This document shows, one piece after another, positions 31,278 through 43,578 of a stretch of 62,007 nt of DNA. Position numbers and translations under genes: made by a program. The notes under the pieces are model-generated. The model searched no databases and had not been told where the DNA came from. It saw only the letters and a program-made list of their open reading frames with translations. This stretch comes from Alphaproteobacteria bacterium (GTDB taxonomy: Bacteria > Pseudomonadota > Alphaproteobacteria > Rs-D84). Position 1 is the first letter of the stretch, and every line of letters starts with the position of its first letter. The stretch is taken from positions 1 to 62,007 of the forward strand of contig JAFGMC010000007.1 of NCBI GenBank assembly GCA_016927735.1. Direction: 5' to 3'.

Positions 31278-31462
31278 ACTTTATTTTTTTCTTCGCACAT
31301 TCTGTTATGTCTGTAAATATTTCGTGCCATATCATCGCTGATATTATCCCAATCACCGCTGCGTCCATATATCGGTTCGCAATTATAATCAATCTTTGAT
31401 TGTGTATTTATCGCGCAGGCGCCCACGAATATCAACAGTGGCAGTATTATAAGTTTCTGCAT
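31274..31462 (-). CDS. Small lipoprotein, o-spanin (Rz1)-like
   Basis: MQKLIILPLLIFVGAC lipobox; nested overlap with the upstream ORF at 31389-31643. Confidence 0.55.
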   Translation of the reverse strand: MQKLIILPLLIFVGACAINTQSKIDYNCEPIYGRSGDWDNISDDMARNIYRHNRMCEEKNKV

Positions 31463-31616
31463 TTATTTTCCCTTTTATTTTAATTATATTTTGTATGTCT
31501 ATGTTCTGTTGTTTGGCAAATTCTGCACGACATTTTTCAGATGCGATACGTGCGCCTGACCAATAAGACCCAATAATAAAAAGCCCTGCCCCCAGAATTA
31601 TATAAAGTTTATTCAT
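31389..31616 (-). CDS. Small TM protein, i-spanin (Rz)-like
   Basis: MNKLYIILGAGLFIIGSYWSGARIASEKCRAEFAKQQNIDIQNIIKIKGKINAETYNTATVDIRGRLRDKYTIKD; overlaps the lipoprotein ORF in another frame. Confidence 0.55.
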   Translation of the reverse strand: MNKLYIILGAGLFIIGSYWSGARIASEKCRAEFAKQQNIDIQNIIKIKGKINAETYNTATVDIRGRLRDKYTIKD

Positions 31617-31631
31617 ATTATTTTTCCTGTT

Positions 31632-31657
31632 AAAAAACCGCACAATGTGCGGTTTTT
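31632..31657. terminator. Hairpin terminator
   Basis: aaaaaCCGCACaatGTGCGGttttt. Confidence 0.75.
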
Positions 31658-31686
31658 AATATTTTTATATATTTATTGTTTTAAAT

Positions 31687-32955
31687 TTATCCATTCATTG
31701 ATGAAAAGAAATCATCATTTGTCTTGGTCGTGCGTAATTTATCCAACAAGAATTCCATTGCTTCCAATGTTCCCATTGGGTTAATTATACGACGCAAAAC
31801 ATACATCTTTGATAATGTATCTTTGTTAACCAACAAGTCTTCTTTACGCGTTCCAGATTTTGTTATATCAATCGCTGGATAAATACGCTTGTCAGATAAC
31901 TTTCTGTCCAAAATAATTTCACTGTTACCAGTTCCTTTGAATTCTTCAAAAATCACTTCATCCATTTTTGATCCGGTATCCACCAATGCTGTCGCAATAA
32001 TTGTCAAACTGCCACCAAATTCAATATTACGTGCCGCACCAAAGAAACGTTTTGGACGTTGCAAAGCGAATGCATCAACACCACCAGTTAAAACCTTACC
32101 CGAACTTGGAACAACCGTATTATATGCGCGTCCCAATCTGGTAATAGAATCCAAAAGAATTACAACATCTTGACCAGCCTCTACCAATCTTTTTGCCTTT
32201 TCAATAACCATTTCAGCGACCTGGATATGACGTGAAGCAGGTTCATCAAATGTACTGGATATAACCTCTCCCTTTACACTGCGCTGCATATCAGTCACTT
32301 CTTCTGGGCGTTCATCAATTAACAAAACGATTAATTTTACCTCTGGATAATTTGAAGAAACTGAATTTGCAATATTCTGCAACATTACAGTTTTACCTGT
32401 ACGTGGTGGTGCAACAATCAAAGAACGTTGTCCTTTACCAGTCGGTGAAATCAGATCGATAACACGTGCAGACAGTGAACGACCTTTTTCTGTATCGTTT
32501 TCAACCTCCATCTTTAATCTTTGATCTGGATAAAGAGGTGTCAAGTCATCAAAAGAGACGCGATGACGCAAATTCTCAGGATCAGCTGCATTTACACGTT
32601 CAATTGATTCCAGTGCAAAATATCGTTCAGATTCATTTTGCGGTGCCTGGATTTGACCTTCGACATAATCGCCAGTCTTCAGACCATATTTTTTTATCAA
32701 AGTTGGTGATACATATAAATCATCTGGTCCAGCCAAATAATTACTTTCTGGTGCGCGCAAGAACCCAAATCCATCCTGCATACGTTCCAATACACCGTCA
32801 CCAATAAGTGTAGTTTTCTTATCGCCGGCGATAACACGCAAAACAACAAAACGTAATTGCTGAACATTTAATTGGGATGGGTTTTCAATTCCCATATCTT
32901 CTGCCATTTTCAAAAGCTGTTGTGGCGTTTTAGCCTTTAATTCATTTACATGCAT
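31687..32955 (-). CDS. rho: Transcription termination factor Rho
   Basis: [25 protein letters not shown]...[15 protein letters not shown]...[13 protein letters not shown]; start at internal Met. Confidence 0.95.
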   Translation of the reverse strand: MHVNELKAKTPQQLLKMAEDMGIENPSQLNVQQLRFVVLRVIAGDKKTTLIGDGVLERMQDGFGFLRAPESNYLAGPDDLYVSPTLIKKYGLKTGDYVEGQIQAPQNESERYFALESIERVNAADPENLRHRVSFDDLTPLYPDQRLKMEVENDTEKGRSLSARVIDLISPTGKGQRSLIVAPPRTGKTVMLQNIANSVSSNYPEVKLIVLLIDERPEEVTDMQRSVKGEVISSTFDEPASRHIQVAEMVIEKAKRLVEAGQDVVILLDSITRLGRAYNTVVPSSGKVLTGGVDAFALQRPKRFFGAARNIEFGGSLTIIATALVDTGSKMDEVIFEEFKGTGNSEIILDRKLSDKRIYPAIDITKSGTRKEDLLVNKDTLSKMYVLRRIINPMGTLEAMEFLLDKLRTTKTNDDFFSSMNG

Positions 32956-33060
32956 AAAAAATCCTTTTGGAGAATTAAAAACGAGAGATCTCCCGTCCTG
33001 TATGTTCTTATTATAGTACGACACTGTTAAAAAGTCAAGTATTCACCATAAAATCAAATA

Positions 33061-33092
33061 AAAAATGCGAGAAAATCCCCCTCGCATTTTTT
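33061..33092. terminator. Hairpin terminator
   Basis: aaaAATGCGAGaaaatccccCTCGCATTtttt. Confidence 0.75.
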
Positions 33093-33116
33093 ATAATTCC
33101 AGTTTTAATTATATAA

Positions 33117-33278
33117 TTATTTTTCGTTTTCACTGTTATTTATAACAACGCCAGACTTTCTAAATGCACCGACTATGTCAAAAACCTCGGATCCTTTATT
33201 GAATCCGACAGCCTTTTCCGATTTTGGGAAAGCGCTTTCTAACTTTTTTCCAGCTTCAACAAAATTTTTCTTGTTCAT
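33117..33278 (-). CDS. Small hypothetical protein, 53 aa
   Basis: Not in the ORF track: MNKKNFVEAGKKLESAFPKSEKAVGFNKGSEVFDIVGAFRKSGVVINNSENEK, upstream of an intrinsic terminator. Confidence 0.55.
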   Translation of the reverse strand: MNKKNFVEAGKKLESAFPKSEKAVGFNKGSEVFDIVGAFRKSGVVINNSENEK

Positions 33279-33379
33279 TTAATAACCTTTTAAATAAACA
33301 TTCTCACGCTAAGGAGAATATACTAATAAATTATTTTTGTCAAGTATTAAACGATTATCGTTAAGAATACTTTTTAATA

Positions 33380-34819
33380 TTACTTATCACAACCATACAT
33401 TCCGCAACTTTCATCGAAATAAATGCGTTGTTGTTTTTCTACTTCTACGGCTGCAACTGGTACAGATTTTTGTGGCTCTGTATAATGAACCTCTTTTACA
33501 ACACGAACACGACGATTTTCTGAGTTTGGAACACCGTCACCTGTTGGTACTTTGTTATCTTTTTCACCAGAAGAAACAGCAACTATCTGTGAAGAAGGAA
33601 TACCATATTTTACCAACATTTTCTGTACTGCCTCGGCCCTACGTCCACCCAGTGCATAATTATAAGAACTGCTGCCAGCGGTGTCTGTGTGACCAATTAC
33701 AGAAACTTTGATATTTTTATTTTCCTGGGTCGCGGTTGCCAATTTACGAATTAAATCTTGATATTCTGGTTTAATAGTAGATTTATTAAAATCAAAACGA
33801 ATTTCAAATATTTCTTCCATAACATGTTGTTTTGGTTCTAATGGAATCTGTTGAACCTTTAATATTGTCTTTTCGCCTGCACTTTCTTGTATTTTATCCA
33901 ATCTGGCATTAATCGCTGTCAATTCTGAGCGCATAGCCATCATCATGTTGATAAACTCTTCACGACTTACCATTTCTTCACCAATCATTGGAATATCACT
34001 CTCTTCTGAAGCAGTATTTCCATCGACCCTATCATTACTGTAGATATTCTGATTAAATACCATTGGCTGAACAGGAACTGGGTTAATCAAATGTTCTGGT
34101 ATATTTACATTATTAACAATTATAACACCATCACGTGCGTGACCTGTTCCATTCATAGCAGACATTCTGCTTGTTTCTGGGTAATAAGATTCCTTTACCA
34201 TTTTCTTGGTTTCAACAATTGTGCTGGTATTTTTTTCTGTTGTATTTAAACTCAAAGTCTTTCCGCCACAATCAAGTGCTGCCATTGCTTTTTCAAAACG
34301 ATCTTGACATTCTTGTGCTGTACCATTTTGCCCACTTGCAGATGCAGACAACCAACAATCAAACTTTGCCTGTGCTTCGGCTGCAACATCTGGATTTGTA
34401 TCAGACGCATCATTCTTCAATTGATCCAATAATCTGTTATAAGCATTATGAAATTCAAAACTTTGATTTTCATCGTTTATAACCCAATTATCCAAGCTTT
34501 CTGGGAATGGTAATTCACCAGAGAATGCAGTCACAGCTTTTTGTGCGAATATTTCACCCATATCAAAATGACCACTGGTACGAGCATTATAAATAGCATA
34601 AGAACGATAATTCATAGCAAGTTGATTTAAGAAAGAGTCCTGATGTGGGGCAGAATAAACATCCAAAGATTCTACGTAATCAACCGTTGGTGTAGCAATC
34701 ATACCACCTTGTGTATTATTACCATTATTATTTAATCCCGCACAAGCGGCCAAAAACAAAATCGACATCATAGCCAAGAAACGAGGAAGTGATGTTAATG
34801 TATAAGATTTATTTTTCAT
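33380..34819 (-). CDS. OmpA-family lipoprotein with peptidoglycan-binding domain
   Basis: Lipobox FLAAC; IRFDFNKSTIKPEYQDLIRKLA...VIGHTDTAGSSSYNYALGGRRAEAVQKML. Confidence 0.88.
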   Translation of the reverse strand: MKNKSYTLTSLPRFLAMMSILFLAACAGLNNNGNNTQGGMIATPTVDYVESLDVYSAPHQDSFLNQLAMNYRSYAIYNARTSGHFDMGEIFAQKAVTAFSGELPFPESLDNWVINDENQSFEFHNAYNRLLDQLKNDASDTNPDVAAEAQAKFDCWLSASASGQNGTAQECQDRFEKAMAALDCGGKTLSLNTTEKNTSTIVETKKMVKESYYPETSRMSAMNGTGHARDGVIIVNNVNIPEHLINPVPVQPMVFNQNIYSNDRVDGNTASEESDIPMIGEEMVSREEFINMMMAMRSELTAINARLDKIQESAGEKTILKVQQIPLEPKQHVMEEIFEIRFDFNKSTIKPEYQDLIRKLATATQENKNIKVSVIGHTDTAGSSSYNYALGGRRAEAVQKMLVKYGIPSSQIVAVSSGEKDNKVPTGDGVPNSENRRVRVVKEVHYTEPQKSVPVAAVEVEKQQRIYFDESCGMYGCDK

Positions 34820-34935
34820 AAAAATCCTCTTGCAAACTTTTTTTTAATTATACGAATTTAAAGCATACGAGTAAAGGGAAAAAGTAAGCGGAAAAACAAT
34901 ATATTTTACAAATCGACAACATTTTATAATGTTTG

Positions 34936-35736
34936 TTATTTATTCATAAACTGGGTTGCAATAGAACCCAAAGAACTTACCGCACCCAAACCACCACTGG
35001 AGCTGATTACACCAACCTGTTCCATAATAGTACTGGTACTTGTTTTCTGTCCCAATCCACCAGCTGTATTAACCAAAAATTCACCCCACAGTGCTTTTTT
35101 CTTGGCGCTTAATTTGGTACTGGTGCAACTTTCAACCTTGTTTAATAATTTGGCAGCCATCGTTAGCTCGGACGGTTTATAATCACTGGGACTAAAATCA
35201 ATCATTGCAAACAAATCATAAGTATCAGATTCAGTTATTTCTTTACCTGGACATGAATATTCACCATCTTTACAATATGTACCCTTGCCTGTTTTTGGAA
35301 ACCATTCCCATACTTTACCCTCATTACCGGGTCCACGGAACGAGTTATAACAAGTTTTTAATCCAGGTGTGAATGATGTTTTTATATCGACTGCATACCC
35401 ATCAGCTGCATCACAAGGTTTACGACCATTAATTTCACTTTTATCACTATAACTTGCAGCACCGGTTTTTGCCCATTCTTTCATTGTGTTATCAACAAAA
35501 GTCATTTCAAGACCACTTGGAATACATTCAGCAGATAAAGCTTTTTGCTTTGCATTCATTTCCATTGCGCCAGATACCAAACCAATAACGCTGGGAACAA
35601 GACTGGTCTTGCCATCGGTGCCAGAAGATGAACTGGATGCAACTGGGGATGCCTTTTTAACCTGGATAGCCGCGCTGGCTGAAAAAAGCGGCGCGACACA
35701 AAGAATAGCTATAAAAAATCGAAAACTTCTGTACAT
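34936..35736 (-). CDS. Exported hypothetical protein
   Basis: Signal peptide FRFFIAILCVAPLFSASAA; no recognised domain. Confidence 0.65.
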   Translation of the reverse strand: MYRSFRFFIAILCVAPLFSASAAIQVKKASPVASSSSSGTDGKTSLVPSVIGLVSGAMEMNAKQKALSAECIPSGLEMTFVDNTMKEWAKTGAASYSDKSEINGRKPCDAADGYAVDIKTSFTPGLKTCYNSFRGPGNEGKVWEWFPKTGKGTYCKDGEYSCPGKEITESDTYDLFAMIDFSPSDYKPSELTMAAKLLNKVESCTSTKLSAKKKALWGEFLVNTAGGLGQKTSTSTIMEQVGVISSSGGLGAVSSLGSIATQFMNK

Positions 35737-35821
35737 TCTCTCTTAGTCTATTATAACACAAAAGATTATATTAAAAAATATAAAAATTGCTTTTTATTTT
35801 ATGTTATTCTAAACTACGCAC

Positions 35822-36301
35822 ATGCGTAAAACCAATCGCAACTTTATAATTTTTGATAAACACAGACGATGGAAACGCCTGTGGCAATTCTTTTTTACCG
35901 GATGGGGACTGGTTATGGTCGCCGCACTGGTGGCTGGTACATTATTTACCAAGCAATTATTATGGACACCGATATCCGCAATAAACATGAAAGAAATTGT
36001 GACTAATCAATTTAAAATGTCAAACGCCTCTTTTGCGGGAACAGACAAAAATAATGAACCTTTTAAAATACTTGCCGGCACTGCCCGTCAAGAATATGAT
36101 CGTCCTGATATGATATACATAGAAAAAGTCAATGGAACTTTTATCAGAATTACTGATGGTCAAAAAATAAAAGATAACGTCAGCGCAGATACTGGGGAAT
36201 ATAATCGTAACGATAGAACTATTACATTATTTGGAAGTGTTCGTGTAGATTCTGATAATGGTGATAAAATTTTAACAGATGAACTGATGATACAATTATG
36301 A
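35822..36301 (+). CDS. lptC: LptC-like LPS export protein
   Basis: N-terminal TM then beta-rich FAGTDKNNEPFKILAGTARQEYDRPDMIYIEKVNGTFIRITDGQKIKDNVSADTGEYNRNDRTITLFGSVRV; linked to lptB. Confidence 0.75.
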   Translation: MRKTNRNFIIFDKHRRWKRLWQFFFTGWGLVMVAALVAGTLFTKQLLWTPISAINMKEIVTNQFKMSNASFAGTDKNNEPFKILAGTARQEYDRPDMIYIEKVNGTFIRITDGQKIKDNVSADTGEYNRNDRTITLFGSVRVDSDNGDKILTDELMIQL

Positions 36302-36414
36302 AACCGAATGTATAAACACACCGCGCGGCGCGTTATTAGCGACAAGCAGATGTGTGTGCATCATAAGGTTACAATGAATCATACAGAACAAAAGTAAATC
36401 AAGGGGAATATAAA

Positions 36415-37143
36415 TTGAAAAGAAGTGTTCTACAAATTCAACATTTATCTAAATCGTATGGTAAACGTATGGTTTTAAAAGATATATCTATGGAAGTTAA
36501 ACAAGGTGAATCGGTCGGACTATTGGGACCAAATGGTGCAGGAAAGACAACTGCATTTTATTGTATCACAGGTCAGCTTAGTTCAACTGGTGGACAGATA
36601 TTTTTAAATTCCCAAGATATTACTCATCTTCCATTTTATCAACGTGCACGTTTACATATCGGATATCTGCCACAAGAAAACAGTGTGTTTCGTGGATTGA
36701 CCGTTGAACAAAATATTATGGCAATATTGGAAGTTGTTGAACCAGACAAGAAAAAACGTAAACAAAAACTTGATGATTTATTAGACGAGTTTTCTATTAC
36801 CAGTTTACGCAAAAGTCCGGCAACATCACTTTCTGGTGGTGAACGCAGACGTGTTGAAATTGCACGTGCGCTGGCAAATGATCCTAAATTTATTTTATTA
36901 GATGAACCATTTGCTGGTATTGATCCGATTGCCGTTAATGATATACGTGGTTTGGTGTCACAATTAAAAAATCGTGGACTGGGTGTTATTATCACCGATC
37001 ATAACGTTCGTGAAACTTTGGGTATTACAGATCGCAGTTATGTTCTGCATGATGGAAAAATATTAAAACATGGAACAACTACTGAAATTGTTAAAGACGA
37101 AATGGTTAAAAAAGTTTATCTGGGCGAAGACTTTGTAATGTAA
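36415..37143 (+). CDS. lptB: LPS export ABC transporter ATP-binding protein (TTG start)
   Basis: LGPNGAGKTTAFYCITGQLSSTGGQIFLNSQDITHLPFYQRARLHIGYLPQENSVFRGLTVEQN...LSGGERRRVEIARALA. Confidence 0.92.
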   Translation: MKRSVLQIQHLSKSYGKRMVLKDISMEVKQGESVGLLGPNGAGKTTAFYCITGQLSSTGGQIFLNSQDITHLPFYQRARLHIGYLPQENSVFRGLTVEQNIMAILEVVEPDKKKRKQKLDDLLDEFSITSLRKSPATSLSGGERRRVEIARALANDPKFILLDEPFAGIDPIAVNDIRGLVSQLKNRGLGVIITDHNVRETLGITDRSYVLHDGKILKHGTTTEIVKDEMVKKVYLGEDFVM

Positions 37144-37155
37144 AACTTGAATTAT

Positions 37156-37189
37156 AAAAAAACGGTTTGTTTTTCAAACCGTTTTTTTT
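37156..37189. terminator. Bidirectional hairpin terminator
   Basis: aaaaAACGGTTTGtttttCAAACCGTTtttttt. Confidence 0.85.
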
Positions 37190-37193
37190 ATTT

Positions 37194-40100
37194 CTAGAAT
37201 CTGTATGATCCTGACAATCTAATCTTGTGCATCTGCATATCAGCGTTGTACTGATAACGATAATCAATACCAAATTGCATTCCATTTGCAGACAAGAACT
37301 CTATACCTGCACCAGCATTTGCCCATAATGGATCAATATCAACCTTATAATCTTCATAATCATTTGCCATTGCGAATTTAAATTGTGCATTTGGCATACC
37401 TATCAAGTCATACTCTGCACCAATAGAAATACTAGGACGAATTTGGAACCATGGTGAAGTATAAATTTTCTTCTGCGCAATCAAAGAATATCCAGGTGTC
37501 AAAATAAAATAACCATCAGATTGTAAATTCATATATTCATTACTGCCAGATTTTTCATTAATTGTAAATCCAGAGCTGTATCCAGCACGCGAATACAAAT
37601 TACCAACAATATATTGATTCAATATATCATGCATTAATCCCCATTCTGAAATTAAGCTGAATGATGTCCCGGTGCCAGATATTTGATCTTCAACAAAAGT
37701 TTGTTCGCGTGATACATCAAGCATAGAAACATCTATAAATGCATTACCATATGCACGTGTACCTTCACTCAAAATCTTCATCAAATATCCACCAATACCT
37801 ATATTTGTATTAGAAACATCTACATCCACCCTGCCAGACACAGGTTCTGCTAATCTATAACTCAGATCAATTTTATCTACACTGCTGTCAGACATACGTG
37901 TTATACGTCCAGTTAATCCCATTAATAATGTTTCAGATTCTTTCCAATCAAATCCACCATATATAGAAAAACGATCTCCGCTGGCTTTGTTCTCGGTACC
38001 AACTGTTTGATTAAACATTCCAAAATCCATATCCAACCAAGATTTTTTTAACTTACGATTTCTATTCCAAATAAATTCATCAAATGCATGATCTTCGAAA
38101 TCACGGAAGCTGGTATGTTCATTCAAAGATATAGTTCCAGCAAGTTGATCAATTTCTGTTGGTTGGAACAAACGACTGAAACGCGCCAAATAAGAACCGT
38201 CATGATCCAATTGATATTGTTCCATACGATCATAAAGTTCTGTTGCAACTTCTTCCATATAAGTATCTTGGAAAACAACAGGTATTGTTTCTATTGGATT
38301 ACGATTAAAGAATCCCAAATCTTCCATTCTGCCAGAAATCAAGTTATCCAATGCACCTGCTGCTGCATATTCACCATATGTATGATAATCTTCGCGGTCA
38401 ACAATTGGTTGTATTTTAAATACTTCTACTGGGCCACCGAAACGTGGATCAAATACCACATACAAACTATCAGGATCACCATCACCGTCTGTATCACGAA
38501 CAGAAATATATGCAGGTAAATCATCTTCGTCTGTACTGCCTACACCCAAAGAATCTAAATAGTTATAACAAATACTGCCGTCTGCGTTGCAGAATTTTAC
38601 ATACAAATTACGTGTTTTTAATCCCAGTTCTTCTATACCATCATCGGCATGCAAAAACCAAATTGCAGTACCTTGATCAACAATATCAAATAGGTCAATA
38701 CCAATCTGAGTATCTTCCAAAGCACCAACAGCACCAGATCCAAGAACACTTAAATCAGATATAAATTCACCATTTATTGAAATCAATGGCTCACCAGCAA
38801 CACCATTTGTAATTTGTCCCAAAGTATCATCTTCCAGCAAGCTGACAGTGGACCAATAATTATGTGGTGCAGTTGCGCGTGGTAAAATGGCGGCATGCAA
38901 CATGCTGTTATCATCAAACAGATAATCACCACCAACAACCAATCTTTCCAAACCGATAATATCAACATTACCATTAATATTACCATCTACATTCATGGTT
39001 AACCAATCTGTACCATTTGCAACTATACTTAAATCATCTACATTAATATCACCACTGACATTCAAATCACTGGTATTTAATAACAATGTTCCAGATGTTT
39101 GATCAATAACGGCAACATCAATATTAGAAGCATTTATTATAAAATCGGATGCCAATATATTCAAAGAACCATCTGCTGGTGTGATTGCAGCATTTTGTAA
39201 CAAGCCACCTGCCAATGTAACTGCACCTGTAGAATCTAATTCTGTTCCAGTAATTTCTACACCGCCAGTTCCAATTGTTGTCAAACTGTTAACATATGTA
39301 ATATCATCAGTATTTATTTCTAAATAACCAGATGTTTGAACATCACCCAAATCAACATCATTTGAATTAAAAATCAAATTACCAGCATTATCAATTCCAC
39401 CCAAAAGTATACTTGTTGCAGTAAAATCAACATTTGCAGAACTGGCTGTATTTAAAATTCCTGTAATATTCAAATCCGATAATAAATTGTATGATGCTGT
39501 ATATTGCAACGCACTAAAATCACCACCAATTGTTAAATTATCAGCATCAAATGTTGCGTTATGTTGTGTAAAATTCAACATACCAGTTGTACCACCTTGA
39601 ACAAAATCCCCAGTAACTGAAACATCACCAATCACATTAAAATTTGTTGTGTTCAAATTTGTATAACCACCAGTCACCGACAAAGAAGTAAAATTTATAT
39701 AATCCGCAGTTATATCTAAACCACCCGCGGTCGAAGATACAGTATTTACAACAACACTATCAACTGTTGATAATGTGATATCACCACTGTTTATTATGTT
39801 ATCAATATAAATATCACTGTCTGTATCAATTACAATTGTCCCGCTGTTTGTTATATCAGTCGTTGCAATTGTAAGTGCATCTATATTCATTATTCCTGTG
39901 TTTACTATTTCATCATTTATATTTGTAATATTATCAGATGCTAAATCCAGTTCTCCATCAACAGTTATTAAACCGCTTAAATTAATTTCATCAATAGAAT
40001 CTAATGTTAATTTATTGCCAGAACCAACTGATATACCACCATCAACAAATATATCCGCACCTGCAGCAGTAGTCTCTAGGGTTAAGTCATTTGTATCTCT

Positions 40101-42188
40101 GATTACAAATCCATAAAGTGGATCTGAACCATCAAACAAAATTCCATTTTCCAAATTTATGACATTATCTAATGCTGCTGTTGCACGTATTATTGAACCA
40201 CGTGCAATAAATTTACCATTACCATATAAACTTCCAATTTCTGCATTAATTGAATTTATATCAATTAATCCGCCAACAGTTGAATTAACATCACCATCTA
40301 TATATAAATTTGTTGTTATACCATTACCAAATATCAAACTTCCCCTGTTTGAAGCGATTGCACTGCCAGTAATATCAATAACATCAGCATCCAAAACAAT
40401 TGTTCTAGAAAGATCGTTTTCTATGGCAGAAACACTGCCACCAATATTAATATTTCCACCAGCAGATTCCATCAAAAAGGCTTGAACACCGGCATTCGCA
40501 GCATTAACATCACCACTGCCAATTGCTTGTACAGAACTGGCCGTTAAATTACCAGAAATATTTACATTACCACCAACTGAAACAGTGTTTGTACCGGCAC
40601 TAAAATTCAACCCACCACTTGTCACAGAAATATCATTATCAATAGATACAGAGCCCATTAATGAATCAATAGTTAATATACCAAGCTGTGAATCAATTCC
40701 ACCAATTGCAATAGAATTTGAACCTATAACAGATATATTTCCACCAATGTTTGTTATAACACCACCTATATCAATATCACTTGAATCAATATCTATCATT
40801 CCACCTTGATTTGTTATATTAGAGGCAACAGTCAAGCTACCAACAACAGGTGATGATGGGATATATATACTACCTGTATTTACTATGGAATTCAGATTTA
40901 TACTCAAACCATTCAATGTCAAATCACCATCATTATCAACATTTCCAGCAATATTTATATCATTATCGGAAATCATGCTTATTGTTGAATCGTTGGTTAT
41001 GCCAGATGTTAAATAGATTCCACCATATGTACTGGTAGATGTCATATTTAATTCATTACCATAATTATTTACAGAAGCCGCATTTATAGAACTTCCCGTC
41101 AAAATCATATTTGCATTAACATTACCGCCAGAACCGTTGGTAATATCATTTGCATTAATAATAGACCCTGTAATCAAAGTATAACTATCAAGTTTATTGG
41201 AAAAAAATTGTAATATTGAATCTGCTGTAACCCCAGTACCAAACTCTAAAACACTAGCTTGTAAATTAAATTCGTTATATGTATTCATAGTACTTAAATC
41301 AATACCATATTCAAAACGCGCAGTATGTGAAATATCCGCAATAAAATCGCCAGAATTAACAAAAGATGCATTCAGTGCATCACCACCAGTTACCCGGAAA
41401 TCAGAAGAATTAACCGTCATAACACCAGATGCATTATCATTTTTTACGGTACCATTAATATTAATAATTGATGCACTGATAATATTCAGCCCATCACCAG
41501 AATTTTCTATATCACCAGTACTGGATAAATCACCCGTCAGGGTAATATTTGTTACACCTGTATTATTTTGAAGATTTGATACATATAAATTATTTGCAGT
41601 AAAATTTGCAGTTCCAGTACTGTCATTGGTAAAATCTGAAATTGTAATATTACCAGAAGAATTTAAATTCATATTTCCAGCAGAACTTATAATTGATCCC
41701 ATTTCTATTTGTGCCGCAGAAATTGAAAAATTACCAGAACTTAATGTCGTACCAGCCACATCAAAATTATCAATATTGTAAATATTTATCGTACCGTTGT
41801 TTGAAATACTACCAAAACTGGCATCTATTAAACCGCTTCCACTATGAATACCAAAATCTTTTCCAGAATAAACATTCAATGCACCAACAACATTTATTAA
41901 ACCATCGGAAACAATTGTAAAACTTGGGTCAATTGTGGATTCTGCATATAACTGTCCTGTTGCGGAACCCTGGTCATCCAGACCAATATACATATTACCA
42001 GCCAAGGTTATTCCACCGGTCAGAACCCTGATACCATTTCCAGATTGTATAATTATTGATTCACCAGCATTTAATCCAGTAAGTGATAAATCTTCGCCAA
42101 CTGAATGTCCAGTACCCGGGTCATAAGTGACACCCATTGCTGTAATTGGTATCAAACAAAGTATAAAAGATAATAGCTTTCTTATCAT
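37194..42188 (-). CDS. Large autotransporter-type outer membrane protein
   Basis: Signal peptide [19 protein letters not shown]; long repetitive beta-helix passenger (N/D/I/S/G-rich); C-terminal barrel ending in [22 protein letters not shown]. Confidence 0.85.
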   Translation of the reverse strand: MIRKLLSFILCLIPITAMGVTYDPGTGHSVGEDLSLTGLNAGESIIIQSGNGIRVLTGGITLAGNMYIGLDDQGSATGQLYAESTIDPSFTIVSDGLINVVGALNVYSGKDFGIHSGSGLIDASFGSISNNGTINIYNIDNFDVAGTTLSSGNFSISAAQIEMGSIISSAGNMNLNSSGNITISDFTNDSTGTANFTANNLYVSNLQNNTGVTNITLTGDLSSTGDIENSGDGLNIISASIININGTVKNDNASGVMTVNSSDFRVTGGDALNASFVNSGDFIADISHTARFEYGIDLSTMNTYNEFNLQASVLEFGTGVTADSILQFFSNKLDSYTLITGSIINANDITNGSGGNVNANMILTGSSINAASVNNYGNELNMTSTSTYGGIYLTSGITNDSTISMISDNDINIAGNVDNDGDLTLNGLSINLNSIVNTGSIYIPSSPVVGSLTVASNITNQGGMIDIDSSDIDIGGVITNIGGNISVIGSNSIAIGGIDSQLGILTIDSLMGSVSIDNDISVTSGGLNFSAGTNTVSVGGNVNISGNLTASSVQAIGSGDVNAANAGVQAFLMESAGGNINIGGSVSAIENDLSRTIVLDADVIDITGSAIASNRGSLIFGNGITTNLYIDGDVNSTVGGLIDINSINAEIGSLYGNGKFIARGSIIRATAALDNVINLENGILFDGSDPLYGFVIRDTNDLTLETTAAGADIFVDGGISVGSGNKLTLDSIDEINLSGLITVDGELDLASDNITNINDEIVNTGIMNIDALTIATTDITNSGTIVIDTDSDIYIDNIINSGDITLSTVDSVVVNTVSSTAGGLDITADYINFTSLSVTGGYTNLNTTNFNVIGDVSVTGDFVQGGTTGMLNFTQHNATFDADNLTIGGDFSALQYTASYNLLSDLNITGILNTASSANVDFTATSILLGGIDNAGNLIFNSNDVDLGDVQTSGYLEINTDDITYVNSLTTIGTGGVEITGTELDSTGAVTLAGGLLQNAAITPADGSLNILASDFIINASNIDVAVIDQTSGTLLLNTSDLNVSGDINVDDLSIVANGTDWLTMNVDGNINGNVDIIGLERLVVGGDYLFDDNSMLHAAILPRATAPHNYWSTVSLLEDDTLGQITNGVAGEPLISINGEFISDLSVLGSGAVGALEDTQIGIDLFDIVDQGTAIWFLHADDGIEELGLKTRNLYVKFCNADGSICYNYLDSLGVGSTDEDDLPAYISVRDTDGDGDPDSLYVVFDPRFGGPVEVFKIQPIVDREDYHTYGEYAAAGALDNLISGRMEDLGFFNRNPIETIPVVFQDTYMEEVATELYDRMEQYQLDHDGSYLARFSRLFQPTEIDQLAGTISLNEHTSFRDFEDHAFDEFIWNRNRKLKKSWLDMDFGMFNQTVGTENKASGDRFSIYGGFDWKESETLLMGLTGRITRMSDSSVDKIDLSYRLAEPVSGRVDVDVSNTNIGIGGYLMKILSEGTRAYGNAFIDVSMLDVSREQTFVEDQISGTGTSFSLISEWGLMHDILNQYIVGNLYSRAGYSSGFTINEKSGSNEYMNLQSDGYFILTPGYSLIAQKKIYTSPWFQIRPSISIGAEYDLIGMPNAQFKFAMANDYEDYKVDIDPLWANAGAGIEFLSANGMQFGIDYRYQYNADMQMHKIRLSGSYRF

Positions 42189-42301
42189 ATTTATGTTTAT
42201 TTTACGTCACGTTTGTGTTTATATTGTACCATAAATCGATGACCAGACCAAGCGAAACAATATTAAAATGTTCATATATTTTAAGACCAAGAGGGAAAAC
42301 A

Positions 42302-43564
42302 ATGTTTTTAATTAAAAATATCCGCAGCAGACAAATAATTGACAGTCGTGGAAACCCAACAATTGAATGTGACGTTATATTATCTGGCGGTGCGATTGGA
42401 CGTGCGGCTGTGCCATCTGGCGCATCCACTGGCAGTTTCGAAGCCTTGGAATTACGTGATGGTGGTTCGGCTTTTATGGGCAAAAGTGTTTTAAACGCTG
42501 TAAAAAATGTAAATGATATTATCGCCCCTGCCCTGATTGGTATGGATGCATCTAATCAATATGCTATTGATAATAAGATGATTGAACTGGACGGAACTGC
42601 GAACAAGGGAAAACTGGGTGCAAATTCAATATTGTCTGTTTCATTGTCTGTGGCGCATGCGGTTGCAAAACAAAAAAATATTCCACTATATAAATACATC
42701 GCCGAAATTTATGGAAACGATTCGCCAAACTTATTGCCACGACCGATGATGAATATTATCAATGGTGGCGTACATGCAGACAATGGCTTGGACGCACAAG
42801 AATTTATGATTATACCGAATGGTGCTAAAAATATCACAACTGCGATTCGTATGGGATCCGAAATATTCCATAATTTAAAATCTATTTTGAAGAAATCCGG
42901 CAAATCCACAAATGTTGGTGACGAAGGTGGTTTTGCCCCAAATTTTAAATCATCACGCGAAGCATTAGATACAATTATGGAAGCAATCAAGTTGGCCGGA
43001 TATAAGGCTGGCGAACAGGTTTCAATTGGTCTGGACGTTGCAGCAAACGAATTTTTTCATGACGGGGTTTATAAATTCGAAGGCAAAAAATTATCAGCCG
43101 CACAAATGATAGAATTCTATGAAAATTTAATAGCAGATTATCCAATTATATCAATTGAAGATGGACTGGCCGAAGAAGATTGGGATGGATGGAAAATAAT
43201 GACTGAAAAATTGGGTGACAAATGCCAATTGGTCGGTGATGACTTATTTGTGACAAATCCAACCCGCTTGCAAAAAGGAATTGACGGCGGAATTGCGAAT
43301 GCTATACTGATCAAGGTTAATCAGATTGGTAGCCTGAGTGAAACATTGCATGCTATCAAGATGGCACAGGATTCAAAATACGGCGTGATAATTTCACACC
43401 GCAGTGGTGAAACCGAAGATACAACAATTGCCGACTTGGCTGTCGCGACAAATGCTGGACAAATTAAAACAGGATCTATGTCACGTACAGACCGCGTTGC
43501 AAAGTATAATCAATTGTTGCGCATCGAAGAACAATTGGGCGCAACTGCAAAATATGGTATGTAA
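42302..43564 (+). CDS. eno: Enolase
   Basis: [19 protein letters not shown]...[18 protein letters not shown]...[17 protein letters not shown]. Confidence 0.96.
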   Translation: MFLIKNIRSRQIIDSRGNPTIECDVILSGGAIGRAAVPSGASTGSFEALELRDGGSAFMGKSVLNAVKNVNDIIAPALIGMDASNQYAIDNKMIELDGTANKGKLGANSILSVSLSVAHAVAKQKNIPLYKYIAEIYGNDSPNLLPRPMMNIINGGVHADNGLDAQEFMIIPNGAKNITTAIRMGSEIFHNLKSILKKSGKSTNVGDEGGFAPNFKSSREALDTIMEAIKLAGYKAGEQVSIGLDVAANEFFHDGVYKFEGKKLSAAQMIEFYENLIADYPIISIEDGLAEEDWDGWKIMTEKLGDKCQLVGDDLFVTNPTRLQKGIDGGIANAILIKVNQIGSLSETLHAIKMAQDSKYGVIISHRSGETEDTTIADLAVATNAGQIKTGSMSRTDRVAKYNQLLRIEEQLGATAKYGM

Positions 43565-43578
43565 AAATAAAGAAATAA

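Noticed and set aside
38088-41920. Many plus-strand ORFs opposite the autotransporter gene
   Set aside because: Shadow ORFs of a repetitive CDS on the other strand; His/Tyr/Asn-rich nonsense composition.
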